A DNA stretch of 64,000 bases from Takakia lepidozioides (lineage: Eukaryota > Streptophyta > Takakiopsida > Takakiales > Takakiaceae), in NCBI GenBank assembly GCA_030704615.1, contig CM060731.1, forward strand, positions 20,150,001 to 20,214,000, in the 5' to 3' direction. Shown one piece after another: positions 1-10,985 of the stretch (positions are counted from its first letter, which is position 1; each line of letters begins with the position of its first letter). The notes below the pieces were generated by a model. That model did no database searches, had not been told where the DNA came from, and saw only the letters and a list, made by a program, of their open reading frames with translations. A program made the position numbers and the translations under genes.

Positions 1-689
1 CAGAAGGAATGAGATTGTGGATAAGAGTGGGGAGAGTGGGCCAGTTTAATTTGACAGAAGTGGAGATCCACTATCAGGTGCAAGTATTCAGCTCGGCTTC
101 AAAATTTGTTGGAGACATGCAGCAGGGTGCTGGCCATGGTGGGAGCAGAGGTGGCAGTCGCTGTGGAGAGTGTGCTCTGGAAGCATGCTCCTATGTCATT
201 TTAGACTATTTAAGAATATGTAGTCGCACTCCAGCAAGAAAAGGACCGGAATCTTAAAGCTCTAAAACCTCTCCGGAAATTGTGAGATTATCCAGGATGG
301 TATGTTTCATACAAGCAAATCACTTGAAACTTGCTAAGAAACATCACAAGTGCAAACTGGTCAATTTCAGGTTGGGTTTTGGTCAATACATCTTGGTTGG
401 GATATTAAAGATTGGTAGTATCAGTGTGAAGGTACCTACCATGAAGTATCCACACCTTGTAGGAAATATGTAAATACAAAGATAGAAATTTCACTACATT
501 AGGGATGGGACACTGTCAAATATATGTGTGCATGGTTAGATGGATGTGTAGGTCCAAGTACACCTTACTAAACCATGCTACTTCCATCCTCCAAGCTTTG
601 TATCAACACAGCAAATTCCGTGCAAATGGGCAAAATTGCAATCCACCAAAGAACCTCTTCAATAGAAATGAACACTTGTAACAGCAGAA
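1..689. other. Left-edge intergenic / PTAC16 3' flank
   Basis: No supportable gene. The short open frames here show no recognisable domain or codon pattern. Because the stop codon of the minus-strand PTAC16 gene lies at 690-692, part of this stretch should be its 3' untranslated region. I see no RNA gene or clear repeat. Confidence 0.5.
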
Positions 690-3418
690 CTACTCCTCAT
701 CTACAAATACAGTATCTTGTTTGAAGAAACTTCCAAAGAATTTTCTGGCTGGTGTTTCGACGGGTTCTACCTCTCTGGCTGTTTCTTGTTCTGACCTCCA
801 TCTGCTTTTTCGTGGTAAGGCTGGCTTCTCTCCCTTAGTGGGCCGAGCATTAATTTTCTCTTCAAACTTGGGGACAAAGGATGAAAGACTACGCCCTCCC
901 AAAGCAAGTGAGTTGAAGCCTAGCTCCTTTGCTTTAGTTGCCAGGCCATCTACTGAGGCGGCGGCAGCTTCAGCCCTAGCCTGTGCCTTTGCTGCAAGAG
1001 CAGCAGCCCTGGATTCCTCAGCTGCCAGTCTCCTTGCTTCTGCTTCTAATTGAGCTGCCAACTCTGATGCTCTCCGAGCCTCCTGAGCTGCAGCACGAGC
1101 CTCAGCTTCAGCTTGTGACCGGGCTTCTCTTTCTCTCTCTTCTGCTTCAGCCTCAGCCCGCTCCTGTTCCAGAATTGCTCTCCTTCCGTCCACAGGTATG
1201 GCACTGTGAAACAGATGGAAGATATTTAGGAACCAAAAACATCCACGTTTGAGCATACTTGATACTTATACAATGATGCAACTTCAACACAAACCACTAT
1301 TGATGAGGCTTCCATGCACAACTCATTCCCAATCCGAGAACGACGACCAACAAACCTTAACAACTCTTCAATTGGCCTTGGACTTGCATAAGGATCTGCT
1401 GTCACTTCAACAACCTGCATATTATAGAAGCAAGCACAGCAATATGAGCTCTTATATCAAGCATACGTCTGCTTCATGCAAGATGTGAGCCCTTCTGACA
1501 CAAAATCTAGACATCAAACTGCAGTCTACATCATACAGCCAGAATGTTGATTCCCTTGCCAGTGGTCTAGTTTAACGAAGCAAACAAAGCAATTGATTTA
1601 AGAATCCCGCTTCATGCCGCGTGAGATTTGTCTGTTCTAAGCCATGACTGTTGCTGAACTCAAGACATGACATACTGTTGCGACTTCAGAAATTTAGCCT
1701 TGTGACATTGCTCCAGACTACCTGAGAAACACTTTGTAGTTTACTGATAGACTAAAGTGTGAGAATCCAGAAACAAATCACACCTTATTTTCAGAATTGG
1801 AGGTATTTGAGAGCACACTTGCCACAACCGAAGCTACTTGAATTTTTGAGACCTGTGCCATAGACCATTAAGTCGAGAAGTTAGAGATAAGCTAAACAAC
1901 TAGTCTTCTCAGACCTTGCCACATGAAAAGGCTTCATAACAATACCAACATGCACATGTAGACCATAAGTCCTTGAAGCAGCGGCACATTGCAATCAAAC
2001 TTGAGGAGAAAACACCTCATGGTAGTTTCAACAATGGCAGGATTTACCTTGCCACCTGTGTCAGAAGCTCCTTCTGCAGCAAGGACAAGATTGGATGTCT
2101 CTGGAGAATGATCATCAACACCCTCTGTGGAAGCAGTTTTTAGTACTGTGAATGTCAAGTCAGTCTCTACTACTCTATCAATTAAGTCGGCATCTGAAAC
2201 CGCCGTTCCTCTACTAAAGAGGTTGGTGAAAAACGCTGAAAACCCGGCCAATGGGCCATCGTTGCCACTCCCTGTCCCAGATTCAGAAACCACTACAAAA
2301 TGGCCAGCATTAGCAAGTTTTGCGGCTTCAAGCACCCGTAGGGCATCTTCTACTGTAACTTTCGATCGTGGCCCATCCTCAGTTGGCCCAATTGTAACTA
2401 CTACCTTCGAAGCATTACCAAGGGCCTTCGCAATCGAATCTACACTCTTGTAATCAAACTCCACAGCATTCAGACGCTTCGCCTCATCTCTGGTGATTAC
2501 CTGCACATAGCATCAACGGACTTCAGGTTCAGCATCACGGTGACGAAGGCAATAGACCGACATTGCAATCTAAAGATACCAGTGCGAACGTGCACAAATA
2601 CATGGCTTCGGAGGTCGACATTGCTGCAAAATAAGTGCCTTATATTTCGTTGCAACTTCAACCAACATTGACATCGCATGTCCTTGGACGAGCAATCAAC
2701 TTACCCCATATTGCGTTGCAAATTCAGCAAGCTGCTGTGCAAAAAACAGGTCTCGGACACCACCGCGCACAACGAATCCATCATGCAGAAGCTTTTGAGA
2801 GATGCGCGCACCAATCTGGCCAGTTGCACCAGCAACAAAGACAGTCTTGGGGTCTGGGCGGCGGCCTCTCCCGAAGTTCAGGGATTCCAAAGCAGTACCC
2901 TCCTTTCGCACCACTAGTGAGCCCCCTTTCAAAGTTCCATTTTCAGATTCTCTTTTATTGCCGAACTTGAACCGCTGAGTCCCAAACTTGGGTTCATCAC
3001 CCGACTCCTTATCTTCTCCTGCTTTCCTCCTTCCAAACCTGAAGATCTGAGTTCCGGGTGCTGGTGCTGGTTCGTCACTGGACTCCTTCTGCCCTCTCAA
3101 TTTAAAGAACTGAGTTCCTTTCTTCAGGAAGGAGTCGTCGCCAGCTGCTCTGACCAGCACTCGCTGCTGGCCCTCCGTAATTCTGGCATTGGCTGCAGCC
3201 GGTAGAAATGCAGGGGAGATATTTTTGTGAGAAGACAAGGAGGACAACTTTTTACTGCTCGACCTGTGATCCAACAAAGCAACCGTTCCAGGACATCTAC
3301 AAGCAGAGTTCGACGCAGTTTCGGTACGCACAATTGTGGAAGAGGCCGAAGTCACATGCCACAGCGCAGTCGCCCCAGCCATAACTTTCGCACTTTCTAA
3401 TACAAGATGCCGGGACAA
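690..3418 (-). CDS. PTAC16: Plastid transcriptionally active chromosome protein 16 (pTAC16), 5 exons
   Basis: Exons on the minus strand are 3418-2705, 2500-2048, 1852-1784, 1414-1356 and 1203-690. All have GT-AG borders and join in frame to give 602 residues. Residues 1-90 are rich in Ser, Ala and Arg and end in VLVRAAG, which looks like a chloroplast transit peptide. Three GTQxF(K/R)(L/F) motifs follow at 101, 122 and 146. A Rossmann NAD(P)-binding fold starts near 191 with GATGQIG at 197-203. The C-terminal part is a long Glu/Ala/Arg coiled coil, and the protein ends in FKQDTVFVDEE, close to the Arabidopsis pTAC16 tail as I recall it. The family is related to Tic62-type short-chain dehydrogenases and is found in plastid nucleoid and thylakoid fractions; its enzymatic role is not established. 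The Arabidopsis protein is about 510 residues, and most of the extra length here is N-terminal. The start at 3418 is the first ATG of the open exon; an upstream exon cannot be excluded. Confidence 0.92.
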
Positions 3419-4095
3419 ACCTCCAGCTACAAAACTGCACCTTCCTCAACGTAAAATCCCAACACCGCTCTCCCACTCAATCCATCTTCCACATGCGCCA
3501 TCCTCCCAAACCAGAGCTACCCGAGTCCACGAAACCTCGAAGCTCCCATGCGAACAAAGCAGCCTGCCTCGCTCCTTGTCCGCCATAGCTCAGGCCTCCA
3601 GCAACCACACCAGAGAGAAAGGCAAAATCCACGTCAGCCCATCCTGTCCACCCTGTCTCCCTTGATTCGCTGAAGCCGCAGCCACAATTGCAAATTGCTG
3701 ACATGGCAACAGACCATTCGCTAGACCTTATCCACCCATCCCCACCAGCATCTCAGTCGCACCCCTTTGTCCGATTCCCCACCCGGCCCCTGGCTGCTCC
3801 TCATGGATGAACAAAATTGTTCGTTCATCCACGTCCGCAATTTCCATATCTCATCCATCACTGCTGGATGTTGCAGCCCTCCAGAGCCACACACAGGTAA
3901 CTGACACATCCATTCACAGGATGTCTCGTCAGGGCAGACATGGCGGGCAGGGGAAAAAGGTTCAGATTGGGCAAGTCAGGCGCCAATAATCAGGGATAGG
4001 GCAGCCGCTCATTGGCTGCAGCGTGATGGTTGAGATAAGTCTTAGATAAGTCTACAGTCTTTCAAAACTCTCTCTCTCTCTCTCTCTCTCTTTTG
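3419..4095. other. PTAC16 upstream region with CT microsatellite
   Basis: Non-coding as far as I can see. It should hold the PTAC16 promoter and 5' untranslated region, read leftward. A pure CT dinucleotide tract occupies 4068-4090, directly before the LHC fragment. No conserved plant promoter element could be assigned with confidence. Confidence 0.5.
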
Positions 4096-4251
4096 AAGGA
4101 AAGCAAGAATGGCCGCCTTGCTATGTTCTCTGCCTTCGGTTTCTTCGTGCAGGCCATCGTCACTGGAAAGGGACCCCTCGAGAACCTCTCTGATCACTTG
4201 GCCGACGCCGTTGCTAACAATGCTTGGGCATATGCAACCAACTTTGTTCCC
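4096..4251 (+). pseudogene. LHCII chlorophyll a/b-binding protein, C-terminal fragment
   Basis: This short frame encodes the last 52 or so residues of a light-harvesting chlorophyll a/b protein of the Lhcb1/2 type. It includes [19 protein letters not shown] (third membrane helix with its chlorophyll-binding Glu/Asn/Arg region) and [19 protein letters not shown]. Homology begins abruptly after the CT repeat at 4068-4090. It ends at ATNFVP, where the usual GK-stop is replaced by an unrelated run-on. No upstream exon encoding helices A and B is visible between PTAC16 and this point. It is most likely a truncated duplicate. Less likely, it is a terminal exon whose acceptor uses the CT tract as its pyrimidine run. 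Confidence 0.8.
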
Positions 4252-5938
4252 CAGTCAGAGATACCAATTTTCATATCACTCTTGTGCTTCATGCAAATAC
4301 TGTACAGTAGAGCTGCTCGATGTTATGTCTGCACTGTCCCATTGGACTGATTGATTTGATCTCCAGATCTACACTTCCTCTGCTACCTTGCAATGTGGCT
4401 ATCTCAACGCGTTGGATTGTTGTGTAGATTGTGTCTATAGACTCTGAGTGTTTTCTAAGAATGTGACTTTTTCCACTTCGTGTGAACAGTACTTGAGAAT
4501 AATATGCATTCAAATGAACTGCCCAGTTATGTTTACAGGTAAATTTAAGGTTGTCTGGACTAGAGCTATAGTTTAGCTTTTGGGAAATTGCCCTACCTCA
4601 CAATGCTCCTAAGGAGCTTATTCTGCTCTTAAAATTGGAATCATACAAGGCTGTATGAGACTGCCAAATGATGTTGCCAAGGTCTGCCAGTCTCTTTCAT
4701 ATGCTTCATAGTCGAGCTCTGCAAAGTAAAAGAGTTGGTTTGGGAATTCTGAATAAGGTTGTTCATGAAAAATTTACACGTCACCCAGCAAGTAGTGGTT
4801 ACATTGGTGGCCTGACAATACCAATGAGGCCATTAAATGTTCCTGCTGTCAAAGAATCTCACAATCAAATTGGAGAATTCCTCTACAGCAACAAGCTTCC
4901 TGATTTTGCAATTAGACAAATATACAAGTATAAGAATCTCATATCACTCACTTGACAACCAAACAAGAAGTTCAGACTCAGTTGGTCCTGCATTCAGTGG
5001 CTTTGTAATTAATTCTGCAGCAGCTTTACCTGTACGTTTTCCACCACCTGCTTGGACCCAATTGCTAAAATTACGAAAATTTGTACTTGATGTATCTGCA
5101 GCTCTCTACTATAAGTCAAACCTTGTCAGATTCTCCTACTGAGTTAGGATCAGTTTACATTAGGAGCCAAAGCCAAGATTTCACTGGGTGTAAATCTACC
5201 AAGATGGGTGTAAATCCGCCCTTATCTGGCCTCTGAACTTCAAAATAGTATAATGGCCCTTGATTGTAAACCCACCAGGGACCACACAATAGGCCAAAGC
5301 CTTAGAAGAAAGACTTTAAGTGTAAAGCCAAGTCCAGCCAAGATCCAAAAGTAGTAGAATCACTTGGATGTTGGCCTCTAGACTGCTTGGCCCTAATGTA
5401 AAGCCGCCCTCATCATAGGCCTGCAAACTTAAAATCTTAGAATAGTTATGACTGATCAATTCGTAGGAGAGAAACGATCACATCTCCTTGACAATAATAA
5501 TCAATGCTCTAAATCCACTGATATCCAAAGGTGGATTGAGATAACAAAATGTACCTTCTAGAGAAACAGCTGCAGCCCTACCTTCAGTGTACCTGACAAA
5601 GCAGAGAATCCTACGAAGTTTCACTGGCTCAGCACTGAGTCTCTGAAATACATATGATGGATATACCAATGTTCAATCCAACCTTGACTGGAGCTCCCAC
5701 CTAAGATATAACATCAAGTTTGGAGGCAGTATTATGTGTGTAGGTACACATCAGGATGCTTCTACAGACCAATCCATCCTCTTTGGCTGATGCCTCAGCT
5801 TCATGCCAGCCACTCTCTTCTTCATTATTGGAAACCTCGTATCTTCAGCTCTCGTCTCATGTAACTAAGACGAAGGTGTGGGCAACACTCTGGTGCAAAT
5901 CGAACGCCCATGTTTTATCCTCAGCAAGCCAGGATGCG
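4252..5938. other. Intergenic stretch without a recognisable gene
   Basis: Several frames of 60-100 codons exist, but none carries a domain I recognise. From about 5180 to 5440 there are loose repeats of a TGTAAA-CCNCCCT motif with 'GGCCT' blocks. One arm of a 115-bp inverted repeat lies at 5751-5865 and is listed separately. Otherwise nothing supportable. Confidence 0.4.
5751..5865 (+). repeat. Inverted repeat, left arm (flanks kinase pseudogene)
   Basis: This 115-bp segment recurs in inverted orientation at 6904-7018, with about nine of ten bases identical by eye. The repeat begins TCAGGATGCTT and ends CTCATGTAAC in both copies, with no clear similarity beyond either edge. The two arms enclose the MAP-kinase-like pseudogene. 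Confidence 0.8.
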
Positions 5939-6139
5939 CTAAACAGACCAGCCCTTCTTCATCTGCACTAGTAGCAAAAACTCTCCTGATAACGCATTGT
6001 TCCACCTGCTTTGCCAGCAAGGCTTCGAGCTTTCCTTTGCATTAACCCGAAGGACTTGAGGGTGTAACAACACATGGATTTCCTTCTCAAACCGAGCAAT
6101 GTGTAACATTATATTTGTTGTACGAGTGAAGCATGAACC

Positions 6140-6905
6140 AATATCTTGCGGTGGAGCCTGGATGCTTGCCTGGAAGTATTTGTGGGCAAGAGCCTCCTCA
6201 GCGGTGCAACGATTTGCAGAATCAAAACAGAGCATGCGCAGGAGAAGATCAATGGCATCGGTGTCCACTTGACCTATCAAACTCGGAGCTAAAAGTCCAG
6301 CTCTCCCAGGAAGCTTCTTCAAATATTCCCGCCATGCTGCAGACGGTAGCATGGACACATATCTCCAACTTGGTGCGCCTAAATTATACCCAAAATAAAA
6401 TTCAACTGTTGGTGCCGCTCTGAATCAGAGTCCTCATCAGCAAACAACTCCACTTCATGGGGGTGGCTGGTTCGTGGCCCCTAAATAGTCTTTGCGATCC
6501 GCCCTATACCAAGGAGGAGCTCCCCAAAGATGCATCCCACCGACCATATGTACTCGATTGTTGAAGTGTACTCCGCCTCGAACATGATCACTTCGGGTGC
6601 ACGATGCGTGGGAGTCGCCACGGTCTTAAGTCTGTGTACTACATTTCCTGCCAGCCATCTCCTTGGGTGATCATATGAATAGGCAAGGGGGCTCGAAAGT
6701 AGCTAGCCTCACCCTGTGCAGCTGCAGCCCGGGATAGACCAAAATTGCACAATAGGAGTCGGCCTTCCTCAAAAAGTAGGTTCTCCACCTTGATATCCCT
6801 ACGCCACACGTTACAAGAGTGCAGATATTGAACGCTTGCAGCACCTCTTGGATAATAGATTGCACAGTAGACGCTGGCATAGGCTGGGCCTGGTCGTAGA
6901 TAAGT
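6140..6905 (-). pseudogene. MAP-kinase-like protein kinase, degenerate
   Basis: Minus-strand pieces match a CMGC/MAPK-type kinase in three frames. In order they are: an alpha-E segment (STVQSIIQEVLQAF); a catalytic loop reading WRRDIKVENLL instead of HRDxKxxN; NFGLSR in place of DFG; an activation segment ending ATPTHRAPEVIMF, then WSVGCIFGELL; and the C-terminal lobe DAIDLLLRMLCFDSANRCTAEEALAH. The glycine loop and the VAIK lysine are not seen upstream. The altered HRD and DFG motifs, an in-frame stop after the WSVGCIF block and several frame changes mean it cannot make an active kinase. The APE and aF-helix blocks resemble plant MAP kinases most, and a CDK-like origin is the alternative. 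Inverted repeats at 5751-5865 and 6904-7018 flank it. Confidence 0.75.
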
Positions 6906-7018
6906 TACATGAGACAAGAGCTGCGGATACGAGGTTTCTAATGATCAAGAAGAGAGTGGCTAGCATGAAGCTGAGGCATCAGCCAAAGAGGATGTCTTTG
7001 TCTGTAAAAGCATCCTGA
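6904..7018 (-). repeat. Inverted repeat, right arm
   Basis: Partner of 5751-5865 in opposite orientation, also 115 bp. The arms are about 1 kb apart, so a transcript across the region could fold back on itself. Confidence 0.8.
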
Positions 7019-7358
7019 TCTGCATATAAGGTTACTTTGGTGCTGGACAATGTACTTCCCACAGAGTCCTGGTATCACTCATCTTCCTCCATGTACATTC
7101 CACAAGATCAAGGCTCTTTCTAATGAACAATATTGTTACTTACAGTTTCATAAGCCAATCCCTTCTCTTCCTCTTGGATGCTTGTGCTTTTTCCTCCTTT
7201 CTAACTCTAGGTGAGTAGTGAAAGCTGCTCTCCCTGCCATATGCACAAACCACCATTTACTCTTGGAATGAGGTCAAGTCACAATTAATCGATGGCTAAA
7301 TCCAATTTTTTCTAGTTAAGACTTGACGGCTTTTTGATTGATTGCTTGCTGCTGATCA

Positions 7359-10045
7359 TCAAATTGGGCACCAAGACCATTTCAGTGAGGTTGAAAACTT
7401 AGTGCTATAGGTCAAATTCAGCTGGTGTCTTTGACATGTAATCGGAGCTACTGAACAGAGGGACAGAAACACAGTGGTGTGGACATACGAAGATTCCACA
7501 GTCGGTACAGCACTAGAGATCCAACGTGTGTTGTAAATCAACCGCCATCCATTGTTCTCCCACCTCACATACCTCTTGGCTGCTGCCAACCCTCCAACAA
7601 AATGAGGCCATTGCAAACAATCTGGATCTGGATGAAGAACAGACACAAACTCCTCATATACACACACATAGAACATCTTGGATCTCCAGTGATGCTAACC
7701 TTCAGGTTGGGGGGCATCTTCAACTGGAGGTTTCTTGTTGATTTTTGAATATTGGCGTGGACTGAATGCCCCCATATCTACAATAGGCCTGTGGGTGTAC
7801 ACCTTGAACAGTAGCTGCCATCATCCCCCATTGACTTCATTAAGAAGTTTGAATTTGCTTGTTGTGCTTGTCCTTATTCGGGATTTGGACCCCTGGTCTC
7901 TTTATTATGGACAATTTCTTGAAATGCACTTTAGTGACAAGATATGCTATTTAACAATTCTGGAATGACCTCTCTTGGTGGTAACTTTCTTGAGGGAAAA
8001 TTCTCCACAATCCTTACATTTGTCCTGCAGGTATAAACCTTGCACCTCTTTCCTGTAGGCTAAGGAAGGGAGTTCTGACATTGCCATATAACACCAGTAA
8101 AAAGACGGAGCTATGTTATGCACACCGAGAGGCTTTCATATCCAAGACTTGTTCAGGCTATGCTAGGCCCACCTGCAGCCACTCCCATATGCAACCCTAC
8201 TCTCTGCCTCACTTTAGTAAACCCCCGCTTGGAAGTTCGATCTAGTCAATGTCCCCAACGAGATAAGCATTTCCAATTGAGAGATAAGAGAGGGAAGTCT
8301 AGTGATGCAACATTTCAAGAATTTGAAGGAAGAAACTCCCCAGTTACACAAACTGTGACCTGGCAATAACAGAAAACTAACAACATATACTCTTACTGAC
8401 TGCAGGTAAAAAGAAGCTAGGCTTACTTGAGGTGGAAATACAAAACCTCCAAGGCGGAAACGTATATGCAATCCAGCAGCTGTATCTGCAAGGTGTGCCT
8501 GCCATACATGAGAGGCTTCAGAGACAGATAGTGTACTTACTAGACTTTGCTTGATAGCCTTGTGACCATGGACTTGGAACAGACCAAAAAAGTGGGGCCG
8601 CAAGGAAATTCAGCAAACTGAGGACAATGATTAGACATATGCATTCAAGACTATGTTGCAACATTTCTAGAGTGAGTTGAAGGGATGACCTCACAAGGGT
8701 TGAAGCATTTCAGAAGCTCTTTTGGAGGTGACCGCTCATGATCTGAAATGATATTCCTGAAGTACTTGTATATTCTTTTGTCCTACATTGCTAAGCCACC
8801 CACCTTTGTACAACATCAGATTGAAAATCTTCACAGCACGGGCCATGTGCATTGCAAACTATCTATGTAACCAGCACACGCTCCATACACTCCATCTTTC
8901 CTGTCTACACTATAATTTCATGAAGATATGACTGGAAGAACCAGCCAAGACTCTTACCAACAAGCTGATCTGACACTCTGAAGACAATTTCATTGTTGTG
9001 TGGTTTGTGGATAACCGGGAGTTATTGCAGCCTACAGAACTCAAGTCAAAGGCTGCATCCCAAAAGTTAAATGACAGGCCGCCTGAGCTGGTGGTCCTAA
9101 GATCATAAGCAAAGGAATGTTAGAAACTGTCAGACCCGGAAAGAACGCCAACACCGTTGTAGCTTTTTCACAGAGGAGAGACTGTAACGTTTGTGTTCTC
9201 CTTTGGAAGGATGTCCTTCGTAATATTCCAGAAACACAAGGTCAGGGTTAAGTTGGCTTTCCCGCAATTCACTTCGTCCTCGCTCAAAGTTATTTCTCCT
9301 AGCAACAACCCCGGGGCTTCTCAAATAAAGGCGGCACGCAGCTTGTATCATTGCTGCTGCGATTCTCTGCAGAATAAATTAGTACTTCTTCTCAGTTGCT
9401 CAAAAGAAAAGGTTCAGTTGATTGAGTCTTGAGAAGCGGAGTAAATCACAAAGTGGGTTCACTTGGCAATGCCATGACTACTGCAGCAGACCATGCCTTT
9501 TAAATAATGAATGCATGCAGAGAGGGAAAAGATCAATTTCAACCAATTATAGTTAGGTTGAAACATATTTTCTTACTGAAGTTGCACTTGGTTGCACGTT
9601 GTTACGAGCATTTGTGGGCGTTCATCTAGTTCGTTATTCAATCTAGTTGAGATTGAGCGATTCTTGCATGTTGTCAAAAGCAACTGAAGGAATTTTGGGA
9701 GCCAAGAGGACCTCGGTGTACCATGCGATGGAACTTGCGTATTTGCAAAATGCAACGCCACCATGATTGTATTCTCATAACACTCCATGATAAAAACAAT
9801 TCCTCATTCTGGCTGTCAATCCATGCTGCCCCAATGGATCTGCGGCTAAGAGAACGGGAGGATATGGAACTCTTGCTTTGCGATTTGGTCTCTGCTAATG
9901 ATCCTGATGCTGAAACTGACGTCCTAGACTTGCAGCTCTTTCGCCTTTCTGATGGCAGACGCTCAAGTATGCGGTTGAGAGGAACACTGTCAACAAGTTC
10001 TTTCTCTTGTTCACTCACCCAATTCAGAAAATCAAATTTCCCCAT
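7359..10045 (-). CDS. IQ-motif protein of the C11orf65/MFI family, 6 exons
   Basis: Minus-strand exons at 10045-9722, 9366-9136, 8782-8690, 8498-8427, 7814-7700 and 7627-7359 join in frame to about 367 residues. Two IQ-type calmodulin-binding helices are visible (VMRIQSWWRCILQIRKF near residue 90, then AAAMIQAACRLYLR). They are followed by SSVKKLQRCWRSFR, RIYKYFRNIIS, LLKCFNPCE, DTAAGLHIRFRLGGFVFPPQ, YTHRPIVDMGAFSPRQYSK and RWENNGWRL. The run NPxE / AAGxHxRFRLGG / FPP / THRPIVD / ENNGWR is, as I recall it, the signature of animal C11orf65 (mitochondrial fission regulator MFI). Exon 6 has an acceptor of moderate quality and its 3' end is the least certain part. The function in plants is unknown; calmodulin binding is inferred from the IQ motifs. 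A broken copy of exon 1 lies at 12578-12731. Confidence 0.75.
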
Positions 10046-10500
10046 CTCCAGATATTTTATAGCAAGTCACATCTCATCGCTGCTTGGATTCTTGAGAGTT
10101 TTCAGATTCATTAGCACTTTGAATGACTCTTGGCAGTTTGAATTATATGAACTTGAATGGTTTCACTTCACATGAAATACTCCCCAAAATTTGGAGTTCC
10201 AAGTTTGAGGGATTGACACAATATAGCAAAGGTAAAACAAAACAGATAATTTGCCCATTGTTGAAATCTTTACAGAAATTCTGAGAGAGAAAAAGTTATG
10301 TTTGATCATAGAGAAGAAGCCCATACAATAGTGAGCGTGTGCTCACATTAAAGTCAGATGGACAGAGTCATGGCTATTGAGATCTAGATTAGAATAGTTG
10401 CACCCCTAATAATTATCCAAGTAATATCGATTCTAGGTTCAAATCTCAACCCCTTGAAACGATATTAGCTTGCTTCATACAAAACACTTTTGGTAAGAAA
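10046..10500. other. Upstream region of the IQ/MFI-like gene
   Basis: AT-rich, no gene seen. It should contain the 5' untranslated region and promoter of the minus-strand IQ/MFI-like gene. Copia-derived sequence begins near 10500. Confidence 0.4.
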
Positions 10501-10985
10501 ATCAGCTACCATCATTTCGGGGCTCAATTCGCTAATACAATAGTCTAACTTTAGTTCTCCACTAGCTATCTTCCTGCTATCTTTTCTCGAATATAGTGGA
10601 ATTGGATCTCAATATGTTTAGATCTTGTATGAAGTTTTGGATCTTCAGATAGGGAGATTGCACTTCAGTTATCACATACAATAACAGTAAGATGAGCATA
10701 TTCATGCTGTAAATTTGACAGTAATCTACGCAACCAAATTGCTTATTTAGCTGCGTGAGTCATTGCATTATATTCTGCCTCGGTGGAAGATAACGCAGTT
10801 GTTGTTTGCTTTTTACTTGTTCAACTAACTGCTCCCTTTGCAACAATAAAAATATAACTTGAGGCGGATTTGCGATCTTTAAATATGCCCCCGCCCAATC
10901 TGCGTCGGTATATCCCGATAATAATAAATCATTTTGAGTAGATTTTTCATCATACAATATGTCATAAACCTCTGCCCGACATAAA
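10500..10985 (-). mobile_element. Ty1/Copia RNase H relic
   Basis: Reading leftward, the sequence begins LLLSGYTDADWAG and continues in other frames through SSTEAEY-like and ALSSTEAE-like segments to DPKLHTRSKHIEIQFHYIRE. This is the RNase H end of a Copia polyprotein. At least one frameshift follows DADWAG, and later frame changes show that it is dead. No LTR, integrase or RT palm motif is present in the window. Its upstream edge at about 10985 joins directly to a LINE-like coding tail. Confidence 0.8.

Noticed and set aside
8214-8603. A single 129-codon minus-strand gene
   Set aside because: Only the part at 8427-8498 is coding, as exon 4 of the IQ/MFI-like gene. The rest is intron read in frame by chance.
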